A stretch of 42,969 bases of DNA from an uncultured Erysipelotrichaceae bacterium (GTDB lineage Bacteria; Bacillota_I; Bacilli_A; Erysipelotrichales; Erysipelotrichaceae), in the NCBI GenBank assembly GCA_910586285.1, contig CAJUGR010000004.1:1-42969 (forward strand), given 5' to 3'. Below the pieces are notes generated by a model. The model searched no databases. It had not been told where the DNA came from and saw nothing but the letters and a program-made list of their open reading frames with translations. This document shows positions 16,759 through 25,230 of the stretch, piece after piece. The position numbers and the translations under genes are program-made. The stretch's first letter is position 1. Each line of letters opens with the position of its first letter.

Positions 16759-17303
16759 ATCATACTTATATGGTATGTTGTTCCTTTGATGATTTCCCAT
16801 CTTTTTTAACTGTGTTAAAAGAAAGACTCAATGCCTGCGCTCGAAGTCACAGCGGGAAGTTTGAGGCTTTTTTTCATATCGCAAATGCGATTGATGATAA
16901 TCAGCTTTTGGATATTTTACATTGTGCCAACGAAGCCGGTACAATCGTATTGGGGTTGGAAAGTGATCATTCTCAACGCAATCTGATTATCATTGAAGAA
17001 AATCTGCGCAGTGGACAAACATATGAATTTGATCGAGAAGTGCTGTTGTTAGGCTCCATTCAGGCCGAGGCTTTTGTCACAAGCAGTGAAAGTATCTATT
17101 GTATCGGTACCGTAGGCGGTAACATCGATCTGATTCATGAAGACTGCATCATCTGTGCGTCCGGCTTTTTTCAGGCAAATATCAGAATATGTGATTCACA
17201 TTATCAGAATATGACAAGTTTCTCACCTGCTCAGGTATACTATAAAGAGCGGAAACTTCACCTGAAGGAATTGAAGGAGGAACGAACGTGGGCCGTGCAA
17301 TAG
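16731..17303 (+). CDS. minC: septum site-determining protein MinC
   Basis: This 190-residue division inhibitor is recruited to the membrane by MinD and antagonises FtsZ. The N-terminal domain covers residues 1-80 (FDDFPSFLTVLKERLNA). The C-terminal beta-helix domain, the part that binds MinD, begins at LRSGQTYEFDREVLLLGSI and continues through YCIGTVGGN and ICASGFFQANIRICD. ATG 16731 follows GAGGAGAGGG and lies inside mreD. An upstream in-frame extension to 16662 would sit deeper inside mreD and lacks a ribosome binding site. The stop overlaps the minD start by 16 bases. Confidence 0.87.
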   Translation: MVQIKIKAVNHTYMVCCSFDDFPSFLTVLKERLNACARSHSGKFEAFFHIANAIDDNQLLDILHCANEAGTIVLGLESDHSQRNLIIIEENLRSGQTYEFDREVLLLGSIQAEAFVTSSESIYCIGTVGGNIDLIHEDCIICASGFFQANIRICDSHYQNMTSFSPAQVYYKERKLHLKELKEERTWAVQ

Positions 17304-18064
17304 CGATAACGTCGGGTAAAGGCGGCGTAGGAAAAAGCAGTGTATGTATTAACTTAGGAATTGTATTGGCACAGATGGGATATCGAGTTTGTCTGATTGA
17401 CGTTGATCTCGGTTTGAAAAACTTGGATGTCATGTTGGGATTGGAGAATCGTGTCATTTATGATCTGCGGGACGTCATGGAGGGAATTTGTCCGCTGGAA
17501 AAAGCAATTTTAAAAGATAAGCGAGAGGATAATCTGTTTCTGTTGCCGGCATGTAAATCCGTGAATTTACGCTATTTTCAAGGCGGAGATTTACAGGTAG
17601 TCGTACAGGAACTGAAACAAAAATTTGATTATATTCTGCTTGATACTCCGGCTGGGATTGAATCGGGTTTTGTACATAGTATTGCCTGTGTGAAAGACGT
17701 GTTATTAGTGACCAATCTGGACATCACCTCAATGCAGGATGCGGATCGGGTGATCGGCATCCTAATGAAGGAACAAATGCATTCTATTCGTTTGATCGTC
17801 AATCGAATGAATCCGCGCTTTATCGAAAAGGGCATATCGATTCGCCTGGAGGATGCGTTGAATTGGCTGAGTATTGAACTGTTGGGATATGTGTATGACG
17901 ATGAAAATGTCATTCGCTCCAACAACCGCGGTATTCCGATTTCTTTATCCAAACAATCGCTTGTCTATGAATGTTTTGTGGCGATGGCAAAACGATTAAA
18001 TGGAGAACAGGCGCCCTTGCCAAAATATAAGGAAAGGCGATTCTTACAGAAAATATTCGGTTAA
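17288..18064 (+). CDS. minD: septum site-determining ATPase MinD
   Basis: This 258-residue ParA-type ATPase has a deviant Walker A SGKGGVGKSS (residues 8-17), switch I DVDLGLKNLDVMLGL and Walker B LLDTPAGIESGF. The C-terminal amphipathic helix (YKERRFLQKIFG) is the membrane-targeting sequence. It starts with GTG 17288, 6 bases after GAAGGAGGAA, inside the minC end. It recruits MinC to place the septum; no minE or divIVA is seen here. It is the last gene of the mre-min operon, followed by a terminator. Confidence 0.96.
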   Translation: MGRAIAITSGKGGVGKSSVCINLGIVLAQMGYRVCLIDVDLGLKNLDVMLGLENRVIYDLRDVMEGICPLEKAILKDKREDNLFLLPACKSVNLRYFQGGDLQVVVQELKQKFDYILLDTPAGIESGFVHSIACVKDVLLVTNLDITSMQDADRVIGILMKEQMHSIRLIVNRMNPRFIEKGISIRLEDALNWLSIELLGYVYDDENVIRSNNRGIPISLSKQSLVYECFVAMAKRLNGEQAPLPKYKERRFLQKIFG

Positions 18065-18071
18065 TGGAGAT

Positions 18072-18100
18072 AAAAACTATCTTTTACGGTAGTTTTTTTT
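18072..18100 (+). terminator. intrinsic terminator of the mre-min operon
   Basis: AAACTATC pairs with GGTAGTTT around a short loop, followed by a run of T, 7 bases after the minD stop. Confidence 0.8.
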
Positions 18101-18143
18101 GAATGCTTTATGATAAAATAATATGGCACAGGAGGTGTAAGTC

Positions 18144-19247
18144 ATGATTCGTCGTTTTTTACAACGGATGGATGAGAAAATCAGTATTCAGATCATGAGT
18201 AAAATCTTACTGTTTTTTTTAATCTTACTGCTTCTGAAATTGACCGCGTCAATATGGGGGCATTGGCTCTCTGTTATCAAAAGTATTTTGACACCGTTTC
18301 TGTTGGGCTTTTTGATCGCTTATGTTGTACATCCGCTCATTTCCAAATTGGAAAAGAAAGGAATCAATAAAAATTTAGCAATTCTTGTCTTTTGGCTGCT
18401 TGTCATCGTATTGATTGTATTGCTTGGATTGGTTTTACTGCCGATGTTGTATGATAAGATTTCTGGTTTCATTGCCAATTTGATTCAAGGGGTGCAGTGG
18501 ATCAGTGAAAAAATAATTTTGTACGGAGAGTTTGAAAATTTTGATTTGGTTGACAGTATTACCGATTCCATTACCAATTTTTTGAGTGCCTATGATACAT
18601 GGCTGCCTAATATCATGAGTTCGCTACCGGCTTTTATGAATTCATTTTTAAACGTGATTACCAATCTGTTGTTTACGATTATTATCGCGGTTTATATGTT
18701 GGCGGACTTTGATCGTATCAAGGGATATATTCGTCGCTTTGCGGAGATTTTTTATGAGGGAGCGGGACCGTATCTGGTGCGAATTGATGACGATGTGAGT
18801 GTTTATCTGAAATCGCTGTTAATAATTATGGCAATTAAATTTTGTGAATACAGTTTATTTTATTTTTTGATCGGTCATGAGGATTGGATGATCATCGGGT
18901 TATTGACCTCGTTGGGACAATTGATTCCGTATTTGGGAGGAACCTTGGCTAACAGTATCGGTATATTAACCGCATTGTCCCTTTCACCGATGCGCATCTT
19001 ATTTTTGCTTGTCGGTATTTGTATTTTATCCAATATGGACGCGTATGTGATATCGCCGTTGATTCATGAAAAGCGCAGTTCACTGGGACCTTTGGTTACT
19101 CTTTTTGCGATCTTTGCCGGCGGTGTGGTATACGGTGCGATCGGAATCATGTTCTCCATTCCTTTGGCGATTGCTGTCAAGGCTATCTGTGAAACATATA
19201 GTGAGGATCCCCGAAATCAAATGGATACTGCGAAAATTGACGAATGA
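18144..19247 (+). CDS. AI-2E family (PerM-like) membrane transporter
   Basis: This 367-residue integral membrane protein has the typical AI-2E/TerC-like layout. Paired N-terminal helices (residues about 15-45 and 75-100) are followed by an extracellular amphipathic region (about 105-175) and a C-terminal helix bundle. The family motif KRSSLGPLVTLFAIFAGGVV lies near residue 310. It starts 6 bases after GGAGGTG. Family members export small molecules or ions and the name AI-2E exporter is historical, so substrate assignment is not possible. It lies between minD and the spoIVF pair, and its terminator begins at its own stop codon. Confidence 0.9.
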   Translation: MIRRFLQRMDEKISIQIMSKILLFFLILLLLKLTASIWGHWLSVIKSILTPFLLGFLIAYVVHPLISKLEKKGINKNLAILVFWLLVIVLIVLLGLVLLPMLYDKISGFIANLIQGVQWISEKIILYGEFENFDLVDSITDSITNFLSAYDTWLPNIMSSLPAFMNSFLNVITNLLFTIIIAVYMLADFDRIKGYIRRFAEIFYEGAGPYLVRIDDDVSVYLKSLLIIMAIKFCEYSLFYFLIGHEDWMIIGLLTSLGQLIPYLGGTLANSIGILTALSLSPMRILFLLVGICILSNMDAYVISPLIHEKRSSLGPLVTLFAIFAGGVVYGAIGIMFSIPLAIAVKAICETYSEDPRNQMDTAKIDE

Positions 19248-19274
19248 AAAAACAGGCCGGCATGCCTGTTTTTT
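19247..19274 (+). terminator. intrinsic terminator of the AI-2E transporter gene
   Basis: AAAAAACAGGC-CGGCAT-GCCTGTTTTTT is a long perfect stem with a T-run, starting at the stop codon. Confidence 0.9.
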
Positions 19275-19334
19275 GATCTTCATCTTCTAAAGAAAGGAGG
19301 AAAAAGCATATAGTAGAAGCAGGAGGTGGATGAA

Positions 19335-19892
19335 GTGAACGAAATGAAAGAGATCCGTAAACGTATCGCCCAACGCCGGGGTACGGAAGAAGACCATCAG
19401 CCGTTTATCTTTCGCTTAATTTATCGCGGTTTGATGTGTGTTATGGCTGTGGGTGTCCTTGCCTTGGCATATTTAATCAATGATAAAATCGGTTTAGTGA
19501 AGCTACCGGAAAGTTTGTCCATGGCCAGCGTCAGTGAGTGGCTGCCTTTCGATCATTGGTTTTCCTTCGCACCCAAGGAGGAAAGTGTCGCGGCGCTGCC
19601 GACCTATACGTTGTTAAAACAAAATCAATATGCGAATGGTACCAACCAGGCAAATCTGATATTGGATGGGGTGGTGCTGCATGTGGAAGAAAAGGACCCG
19701 GCAAAAAACAGTATCACGGTGCGCCACGATAATGGAGTAGTTGTTACTTATGGACATTTGAATCAAATATCGGTCAAAGCAAATGAGCGATTAAAAAAGG
19801 GCACGGTGATCGGAACCTTTAATGAATATGTAACCTTGGATATGGTAAAAGATAATCAGCGTATCGATCTTCAAAGCGCACTGACACCATGA
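19335..19892 (+). CDS. SpoIVFA-like membrane protein with degenerate LytM/M23 domain
   Basis: This 185-residue protein has a basic cytoplasmic N-terminus (KEIRKRIAQRRG) and a membrane helix at about residues 33-50 (MCVMAVGVLALAYLIN). Its outer domain has the M23 core SITVRHDNGVVVTYGHL followed by NERLKKGTVIGTF. The zinc sites are lost: where M23 enzymes have HxH (HLHFE) this protein reads TLDMV, and no HxxxD is present. SpoIVFA, which holds and inhibits SpoIVFB, has the same kind of inactive domain. The start is GTG 19335, 8 bases after GGAGG. It overlaps the protease gene by 4 bases (ATGA), which supports the pair assignment. Confidence 0.75.
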   Translation: MNEMKEIRKRIAQRRGTEEDHQPFIFRLIYRGLMCVMAVGVLALAYLINDKIGLVKLPESLSMASVSEWLPFDHWFSFAPKEESVAALPTYTLLKQNQYANGTNQANLILDGVVLHVEEKDPAKNSITVRHDNGVVVTYGHLNQISVKANERLKKGTVIGTFNEYVTLDMVKDNQRIDLQSALTP

Positions 19893-20662
19893 AAATTCGT
19901 ATTTCCCTGTGGTGGGTGATCTTTTTACCGTTCATGATTCTGTCACACATGGGAAAAACCTTGTTCTTTCTGTTTTTAATGTTGAGCATTCATGAGGCGG
20001 CCCACATGATGGTGGCACGATATTTTCATTATCCGATCCGTTCGCTCATCATATATCCGTTTGGTTTGTGCGCACAGATGCAATATATCGGTATGGGCTG
20101 TGTTTGGAAGGAATTGCTTATTGTGGCCGTAGGACCGCTGACGCATTTGTGCTTTCCGTATTTTTTTGTGTTGTTACAATCGTGTCATCTTCTGTCAGCG
20201 TCATATATGGAATATTTATGTTACTTAAATACTTCAATTCTTATTTTTAATTTGCTGCCGATTTATCCGCTTGACGGCGGGCGATTGTTACAATCATTTT
20301 ATCATCTTTGTTTTCGCTACCGTACGGCACAGCGTCTGACCTATATTACCGGTATTATCAATTTGTATTTATTATTTCATTATCATATCATCACCAGTGC
20401 CAGTGCATATTTGGTGATGGGATTTCTGCTATTTCAGATAGTGATGTGTTGGAAAAATCTGGCTTATGAGCGTATTGTCTTTTATCACTATCGCTTGGCG
20501 CATCCGCCAAACGGACGAATCCGGGCGAATCGCAAAGACGATCTGTTTCGCGCTTATACCAATATGATGAAAACGGAACAAGGCTGGATGTTGGAGGACG
20601 AATGGCTGCTCACTTACTTTCAGGAAGAGCCTCTGTGCCGCCTGCGACAAATCGTACTTTAG
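19889..20662 (+). CDS. spoIVFB: SpoIVFB-like intramembrane M50 metalloprotease
   Basis: This 257-residue site-2-type protease has several membrane helices. The zinc motif HEAAH is at residues 35-39 and the third-ligand segment NLLPIYPLDGGR puts Asp129 in place. In Bacillus SpoIVFB cleaves pro-sigma-K during sporulation under control of SpoIVFA. The C-terminal cytosolic part (about 190-257) could be a degenerate CBS-type region. It is translationally coupled to the SpoIVFA-like gene. Whether this organism uses it for sigma-K processing cannot be seen here. Confidence 0.88.
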   Translation: MKIRISLWWVIFLPFMILSHMGKTLFFLFLMLSIHEAAHMMVARYFHYPIRSLIIYPFGLCAQMQYIGMGCVWKELLIVAVGPLTHLCFPYFFVLLQSCHLLSASYMEYLCYLNTSILIFNLLPIYPLDGGRLLQSFYHLCFRYRTAQRLTYITGIINLYLLFHYHIITSASAYLVMGFLLFQIVMCWKNLAYERIVFYHYRLAHPPNGRIRANRKDDLFRAYTNMMKTEQGWMLEDEWLLTYFQEEPLCRLRQIVL

Positions 20663-20698
20663 GATCATGATCTTTCGCTACCACGCTTATGCGATTTG

Positions 20699-20707
20699 TG
20701 ATATAAT
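20699..20707 (+). promoter_or_regulatory. extended -10 promoter of the ZnuA-like lipoprotein gene
   Basis: TGA-TATAAT, 20 bases upstream of ATG 20727. It shows that this gene is not simply part of the spoIVF transcript. Confidence 0.6.
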
Positions 20708-20726
20708 GAGACTCAAGGAGGCAGGT

Positions 20727-21686
20727 ATGAAAAAGAAATGTATCCTGATTACATTGTTTCTGGTCGCAAGCCTGTGCAGCGGATGTCGCCCCAGTAACCC
20801 CAAAGTGGTTGTGACAAGTTATCCGATTGCCTATTTGGCTGATCAGATCGGTGGCGATTATATCAGTGTGACAAATATTACGACGGATACGCTGATTCAG
20901 CGTTCGCAAATTGTGGATGACTATGAATCCATATTGGATCATGCCGATGTGCTGTTTTATATCAGCGGCTTGGAACCTTATATGGAATTATATCTGGATG
21001 ATATTCGATCCTCCAAAATCAGTATGGTGGATCTCAGTACCATCAGTGCTTTAAATCAGTTTCATCGCTATACATCGACTCAGTTAAACGGAGAAATTGT
21101 AACGGCAGAAACAGCATGGTATGAGGGTGATGTCTTCAAAGATATCGATCTTTATGAAAAAGATCCGATTTTATGGATTGATCCGATTTCGATGAGTTCC
21201 ATGGGCTCAACCATCTGTGAATGGCTGAGTGATAAATACCCGGAATATGAGAAAGTATTTCGCCAGAATTTTGATCAGTTGATGAATGATCTGGCGCGAA
21301 TGGATGCGGATTATCAGGAACTGAAAGACGAAGGAGCGAACATCAGTTTTGTTTCTTTGACTCCAAGCTTCGGAAATTGGCAAAAATCGTACGGCATCAA
21401 AGTATATCCTGTTTGTTTATCCAAATACGGCGCATTACCCGGTGAATCACAGCTGCGTCTGATCAAAGCACGTATCCAGCATGACGGGGTTCGCTATATC
21501 GTGAAAGAATCGAATTTACCGGATGATATGTTGGCGTTACATGATCAGTTGGTGGATGAACTCGGTTTAATATCGGTGGATATCAGTAATCTCTCTTCAT
21601 TGAGTGAAGAAGAGAAAGACAGCAATATGGATTATAAATCTCTGATGTACCAGAATTTGAAAGTGCTGGAAGAAATGGCAGAATAA
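20727..21686 (+). CDS. ZnuA/TroA-like lipoprotein lacking the metal-binding histidines
   Basis: This 319-residue lipoprotein has lipobox LCSGC with Cys20. Its fold is that of cluster A-I metal-binding proteins: VVVTSYPIAYLADQIGGDYISV, ADVLFYISGLEPYMELY, DPILWIDPISM and DYKSLMYQNLKVL all match family landmarks. The ligands do not. The His-containing loop of ZnuA is replaced by TTDTLIQRSQ, the DPHxWLDP motif is DPILWIDP, and the third His position reads LTPSFGN. No permease or ATPase gene is nearby. ATG 20727 follows AAGGAGGCAG; an upstream in-frame ATG at 20667 lies before the promoter. It may bind another ligand or be a structural or sensing lipoprotein. Transport is not supported by context. 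Confidence 0.8.
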   Translation: MKKKCILITLFLVASLCSGCRPSNPKVVVTSYPIAYLADQIGGDYISVTNITTDTLIQRSQIVDDYESILDHADVLFYISGLEPYMELYLDDIRSSKISMVDLSTISALNQFHRYTSTQLNGEIVTAETAWYEGDVFKDIDLYEKDPILWIDPISMSSMGSTICEWLSDKYPEYEKVFRQNFDQLMNDLARMDADYQELKDEGANISFVSLTPSFGNWQKSYGIKVYPVCLSKYGALPGESQLRLIKARIQHDGVRYIVKESNLPDDMLALHDQLVDELGLISVDISNLSSLSEEEKDSNMDYKSLMYQNLKVLEEMAE

Positions 21687-21699
21687 ATCATTGTTTAAA

Positions 21700-21725
21700 A
21701 AATCGCAGGAAGCTGCGATTTTCTT
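21700..21725 (+). terminator. intrinsic terminator after the ZnuA-like gene
   Basis: AAAATCGCAG-GAAG-CTGCGATTTT with a short T-run at the end of the stem. Confidence 0.85.
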
Positions 21726-21772
21726 GTGGCAAAAGAAAGTGATAAAAAGCGTAGGTAAGTCGAGGAAACTGT

Positions 21773-21781
21773 GGTAAAATA
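21773..21781 (+). promoter_or_regulatory. extended -10 promoter of the polA operon
   Basis: TGG-TAAAAT, 25 bases upstream of the polA ATG. Confidence 0.45.
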
Positions 21782-21805
21782 ATAGCGAATTGTGAGGACA
21801 AAACC

Positions 21806-24385
21806 ATGAAGAAAATGTTATTGATTGACGGCAATAATATGCTCTTTAAAGCATATCATGCGACAAGTTACGGCTATCGGATGACGACAAGCAACGGAAT
21901 TCCGACCAATGCGGTCTATGGCTTTGTGATGATGATTGAAAAGGCTTTGACTTTATTGGAGCCTGATGTGGTATTGGTGGCATGGGACAGCGGAAAACCA
22001 ACCTTTCGTCATCAGCTGTATGACGCCTATAAAGGAACCCGTAAAGAAGTGGATCAGGAACTGATTGTACAGATGCCGATGGCAAGAGAATATTTGGATG
22101 CGGCAGGAATTCATCGTTATGAGGAAGATGGTATCGAAGCAGATGACATCATCGGGACAATGGCACGAAGCTATCCGGATTATCAGATACATATTCTATC
22201 CAGCGATAAAGATTTATGGCAGTTGATTGATCCTACAACCGATGTCTATGTGATGAAAAAAGGACTGAGTGAGATCGAAGTCATGGATGAAGCGAAGCTG
22301 ATGGAGACCAAAGGAATCACACCGATTCAAATCATTGATCTTAAAGCGTTAATGGGTGATGCGTCCGATAATATTCCCGGTGTCAAAGGAGTCGGTGAAA
22401 AAACGGCATTGAAGCTGTTGGCAGAATATCATAGTGTAGATGCGGTGTATGAACACATTGATGAACTGAAGGGAAAACTGAGGGAACGATTGGTTCAGGA
22501 TATGGACAATGCCTTTTTATCAAAGCGCTTGGCAACCATCAAGACCGATTTATCACTCCCTTTTACGGCAGAGCAGTTGCAGTATGTGGCGAAGCAGGAA
22601 GAATTGAATGAATTCTTTCGCAAATATGAAATGAACAGTTTGTTAAAGAAGCAAACAGCAACCGCGAGGGAGCAGCACTATACGCAGCAAACGGTTACGC
22701 AAATTGATGATGCCTTGTTTAAGCAAGACAGCGTAGTATTTGCAGATATTGATTGTCAGAACTATTACGATGCAACGCTGTTTGGATTTGCAATCGGCAA
22801 TGGTGAATCTATTCAATATATTCGCTTGGCCGATGCAAAAAAAGATAAAGGCTTTTTGAACTATTTACAAAGCGAAGATATGTGGTGTACTTGGGACGCT
22901 AAGAACATGTATCACGCTTTGCATAAAGCGGGCATTGCTTTTGCGGATTGTAATTTCGATGTCCAAATTGCAGCGTTTCTAATCGATAGTTCCATCAATG
23001 ACTATGAAAAGTTCACTCGTAAATACGGTTATGCGGCAGAGGAAAAAACGGCGATCTACGGCAAACCCGGTAAAGCGAAGGACTGTGATGAGCAGGTACG
23101 TATCAATTATGTGTGTGCGCAATGTGCCAATTTATGCAAGCAGATGGCATCGCTGAGAGTCGAGTTACAAAATCAAGAAATGCTGGATTTGTTTCATACG
23201 ATGGAGATGCCGTTAATTCATGTATTATTTGAGATGGAGAAAAACGGCGTATTGTGTGATTTAGAGATTTTATCTCAGATCGCTGCGGCAACGCAGGCAA
23301 AACTCGAAGCACTGTCTGCGCAGATTTATGATATGGCAGGATATGAGTTTAATATTAACTCTCCAAAACAATTAGCTGTTGTGCTATATGATGAACTCGG
23401 ATTGAAAGCGGGGAAAAAACGCAGTACTTCAGCGGATGTATTGGAAAAGCTGATTCACGTTCATCCGATCATTGCGCTGTTGTTGGAACATCGTAAATAT
23501 GCCAAATTGTATTCGACTTATGCTGTTGGCTTAAGCAAGCATGTCCATGCAGACGGACGGATTCATACGATCTTTCATCAGACGCAAACCCAAACCGGGC
23601 GCTTGTCGTCCAGTGAACCGAATTTACAGAATATTTCCGTTCGTGATGAAGCGGGGAAGGAAATACGCAAGGCGTTTGTCGCTGCACCGGGCTGTGTTTT
23701 GATGAGTGCGGATTATTCGCAAATCGAATTAAGAATGCTGGCGCATATGGCGGATGAGCATGAAATGATCCAGGCATTTAATCATAATGTGGATATTCAC
23801 ACCAAAACCGCAATGGAGATTTTTGATGTCGATGTTCATGAGGTTGATGCGATGATGCGACGTACTGCCAAAACGGTCAATTTCGGCATTGTTTACGGTC
23901 AGAGCGATTTCGGCCTAAGTGAACAATTGGGCATTACCCGTCGTGAAGCACGGAATTTCATTGATAAGTATTTTGCCTCATATCCGCAGATTCGCTCATT
24001 CATGGAAGAAACCATCGCCTATTGTGAGGAACACGGTTATGTCAAAACACTGTTTCAGCGGCGTCGTTATATCCCCGAAATCAAGGATAAGAACTATATG
24101 ATGCGTGAATTCGGAAAGCGGGCGGCGATGAATGCCCCGATTCAGGGGAGCGCAGCGGATTTGATCAAGGTGGCCATGCTCCGGATTGATGAACAAATGA
24201 AAAAACAACAGATGAAATCTAAAATGATTTTACAAATACACGATGAATTGATTTTTGAGGTACCATTGGAAGAACAGTCGCAGATGAAAGAGATTATCGA
24301 ACAGGGAATGCAGAAAGCGATGGAATTAAAAGTCGCACTGATTGCCGAAGCGAGTGTCGGTAAGAATTGGTACGATGCAAAGTAG
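21806..24385 (+). CDS. polA: DNA polymerase I
   Basis: This 859-residue enzyme fills gaps and removes RNA primers. The 5' nuclease domain (residues 1-290) has ILSSDKDLWQL and the GVKGVGEKTA helix-hairpin-helix. The middle 3'-5' exonuclease-like domain (about 300-460) lacks the DxE and other acidic residues (it begins FADIDCQNYY), so proofreading is probably absent, as in Bacillus PolA. The polymerase domain has motif A SADYSQIELR, motif B RRTAKTVNFGIVYGQSDFGL and motif C QIHDELIFEVP. It is first in an operon with mutM, coaE, dnaB and dnaI. Confidence 0.97.
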   Translation: MKKMLLIDGNNMLFKAYHATSYGYRMTTSNGIPTNAVYGFVMMIEKALTLLEPDVVLVAWDSGKPTFRHQLYDAYKGTRKEVDQELIVQMPMAREYLDAAGIHRYEEDGIEADDIIGTMARSYPDYQIHILSSDKDLWQLIDPTTDVYVMKKGLSEIEVMDEAKLMETKGITPIQIIDLKALMGDASDNIPGVKGVGEKTALKLLAEYHSVDAVYEHIDELKGKLRERLVQDMDNAFLSKRLATIKTDLSLPFTAEQLQYVAKQEELNEFFRKYEMNSLLKKQTATAREQHYTQQTVTQIDDALFKQDSVVFADIDCQNYYDATLFGFAIGNGESIQYIRLADAKKDKGFLNYLQSEDMWCTWDAKNMYHALHKAGIAFADCNFDVQIAAFLIDSSINDYEKFTRKYGYAAEEKTAIYGKPGKAKDCDEQVRINYVCAQCANLCKQMASLRVELQNQEMLDLFHTMEMPLIHVLFEMEKNGVLCDLEILSQIAAATQAKLEALSAQIYDMAGYEFNINSPKQLAVVLYDELGLKAGKKRSTSADVLEKLIHVHPIIALLLEHRKYAKLYSTYAVGLSKHVHADGRIHTIFHQTQTQTGRLSSSEPNLQNISVRDEAGKEIRKAFVAAPGCVLMSADYSQIELRMLAHMADEHEMIQAFNHNVDIHTKTAMEIFDVDVHEVDAMMRRTAKTVNFGIVYGQSDFGLSEQLGITRREARNFIDKYFASYPQIRSFMEETIAYCEEHGYVKTLFQRRRYIPEIKDKNYMMREFGKRAAMNAPIQGSAADLIKVAMLRIDEQMKKQQMKSKMILQIHDELIFEVPLEEQSQMKEIIEQGMQKAMELKVALIAEASVGKNWYDAK

Positions 24386-24393
24386 GTGAAGAA

Positions 24394-25230
24394 ATGCCGG
24401 AATTGCCGGAGGTTGAAACTGTTAGAAAAACATTGGAAGTGCAATTAGGACATCCGCAAATCGCTGATGTGAACATCCGTTGGCCGCGGATTATTGATAA
24501 TGTTACACCCGAGCAGTTTGCCACATCATTAAAAAACGAAACAATACGTGAATATCGTCGCATCGGTAAATATTTGATCTTTGAGCTGGATCATTATGTC
24601 TTGGTTTCCCATTTGCGCATGGAGGGAAAGTATTATGTCCAATTACCATCAGAACCCTTTCAAGAGAAGCATACGCATTTGATTATCGCCTTTACCGATG
24701 GGCGGCAGCTGCGCTATCATGATACGCGAAAGTTTGGACGCTTTTATCTATATGATCGTCATACGGATCTGATGAAACAAAAAGCGTTTGCGCATTGCAG
24801 TTATGATGTGTTTGATGAACGGGTGAATGCACAATACTTGTATGATTCTCTGCACCATCGCCATATCGTATTAAAACAGGCGCTGTTGGATCAAAGTGTG
24901 ATGGCGGGAATCGGTAATATTTATGCGGATGAAATTTGTTTTGCCTTGCGGCGGCATCCAGAAACACCGATCGCAAGACTGCACAAACCAGAATATGAAC
25001 AATTATTACATCATACGCGGCGTATTTTAAGCAATGCGATTGAATGTGGCGGTACTACCATTCGTTCTTATACTTCTTCATTGGGAGTGGACGGCCGCTT
25101 TCAGTTACAGCTTCAGGTACATGCCAAGGCGGATGAACCCTGTCCGATTTGCGGCAGCGTGATTCGTAAGAAATTTGTCGCAACACGGGGAACCTATTAT
25201 TGTCCGAAATGTCAAAGGAAGCGAAGATAA
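24394..25230 (+). CDS. mutM: formamidopyrimidine-DNA glycosylase
   Basis: This 278-residue base-excision enzyme removes oxidised purines such as 8-oxoguanine. It opens with MPELPEVETVRK, where Pro and Glu after the initiator Met form the catalytic N-terminus. It contains SHLRMEGKYYV, the DNA-binding QSVMAGIGNIYADEICF and a C-terminal zinc finger CPIC-x16-CPKC. ATG 24394 is required to place the catalytic proline; the longer frame inside polA was rejected. It lies 8 bases after polA and its stop overlaps the coaE start (TAATG). Confidence 0.97.
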   Translation: MPELPEVETVRKTLEVQLGHPQIADVNIRWPRIIDNVTPEQFATSLKNETIREYRRIGKYLIFELDHYVLVSHLRMEGKYYVQLPSEPFQEKHTHLIIAFTDGRQLRYHDTRKFGRFYLYDRHTDLMKQKAFAHCSYDVFDERVNAQYLYDSLHHRHIVLKQALLDQSVMAGIGNIYADEICFALRRHPETPIARLHKPEYEQLLHHTRRILSNAIECGGTTIRSYTSSLGVDGRFQLQLQVHAKADEPCPICGSVIRKKFVATRGTYYCPKCQRKRR

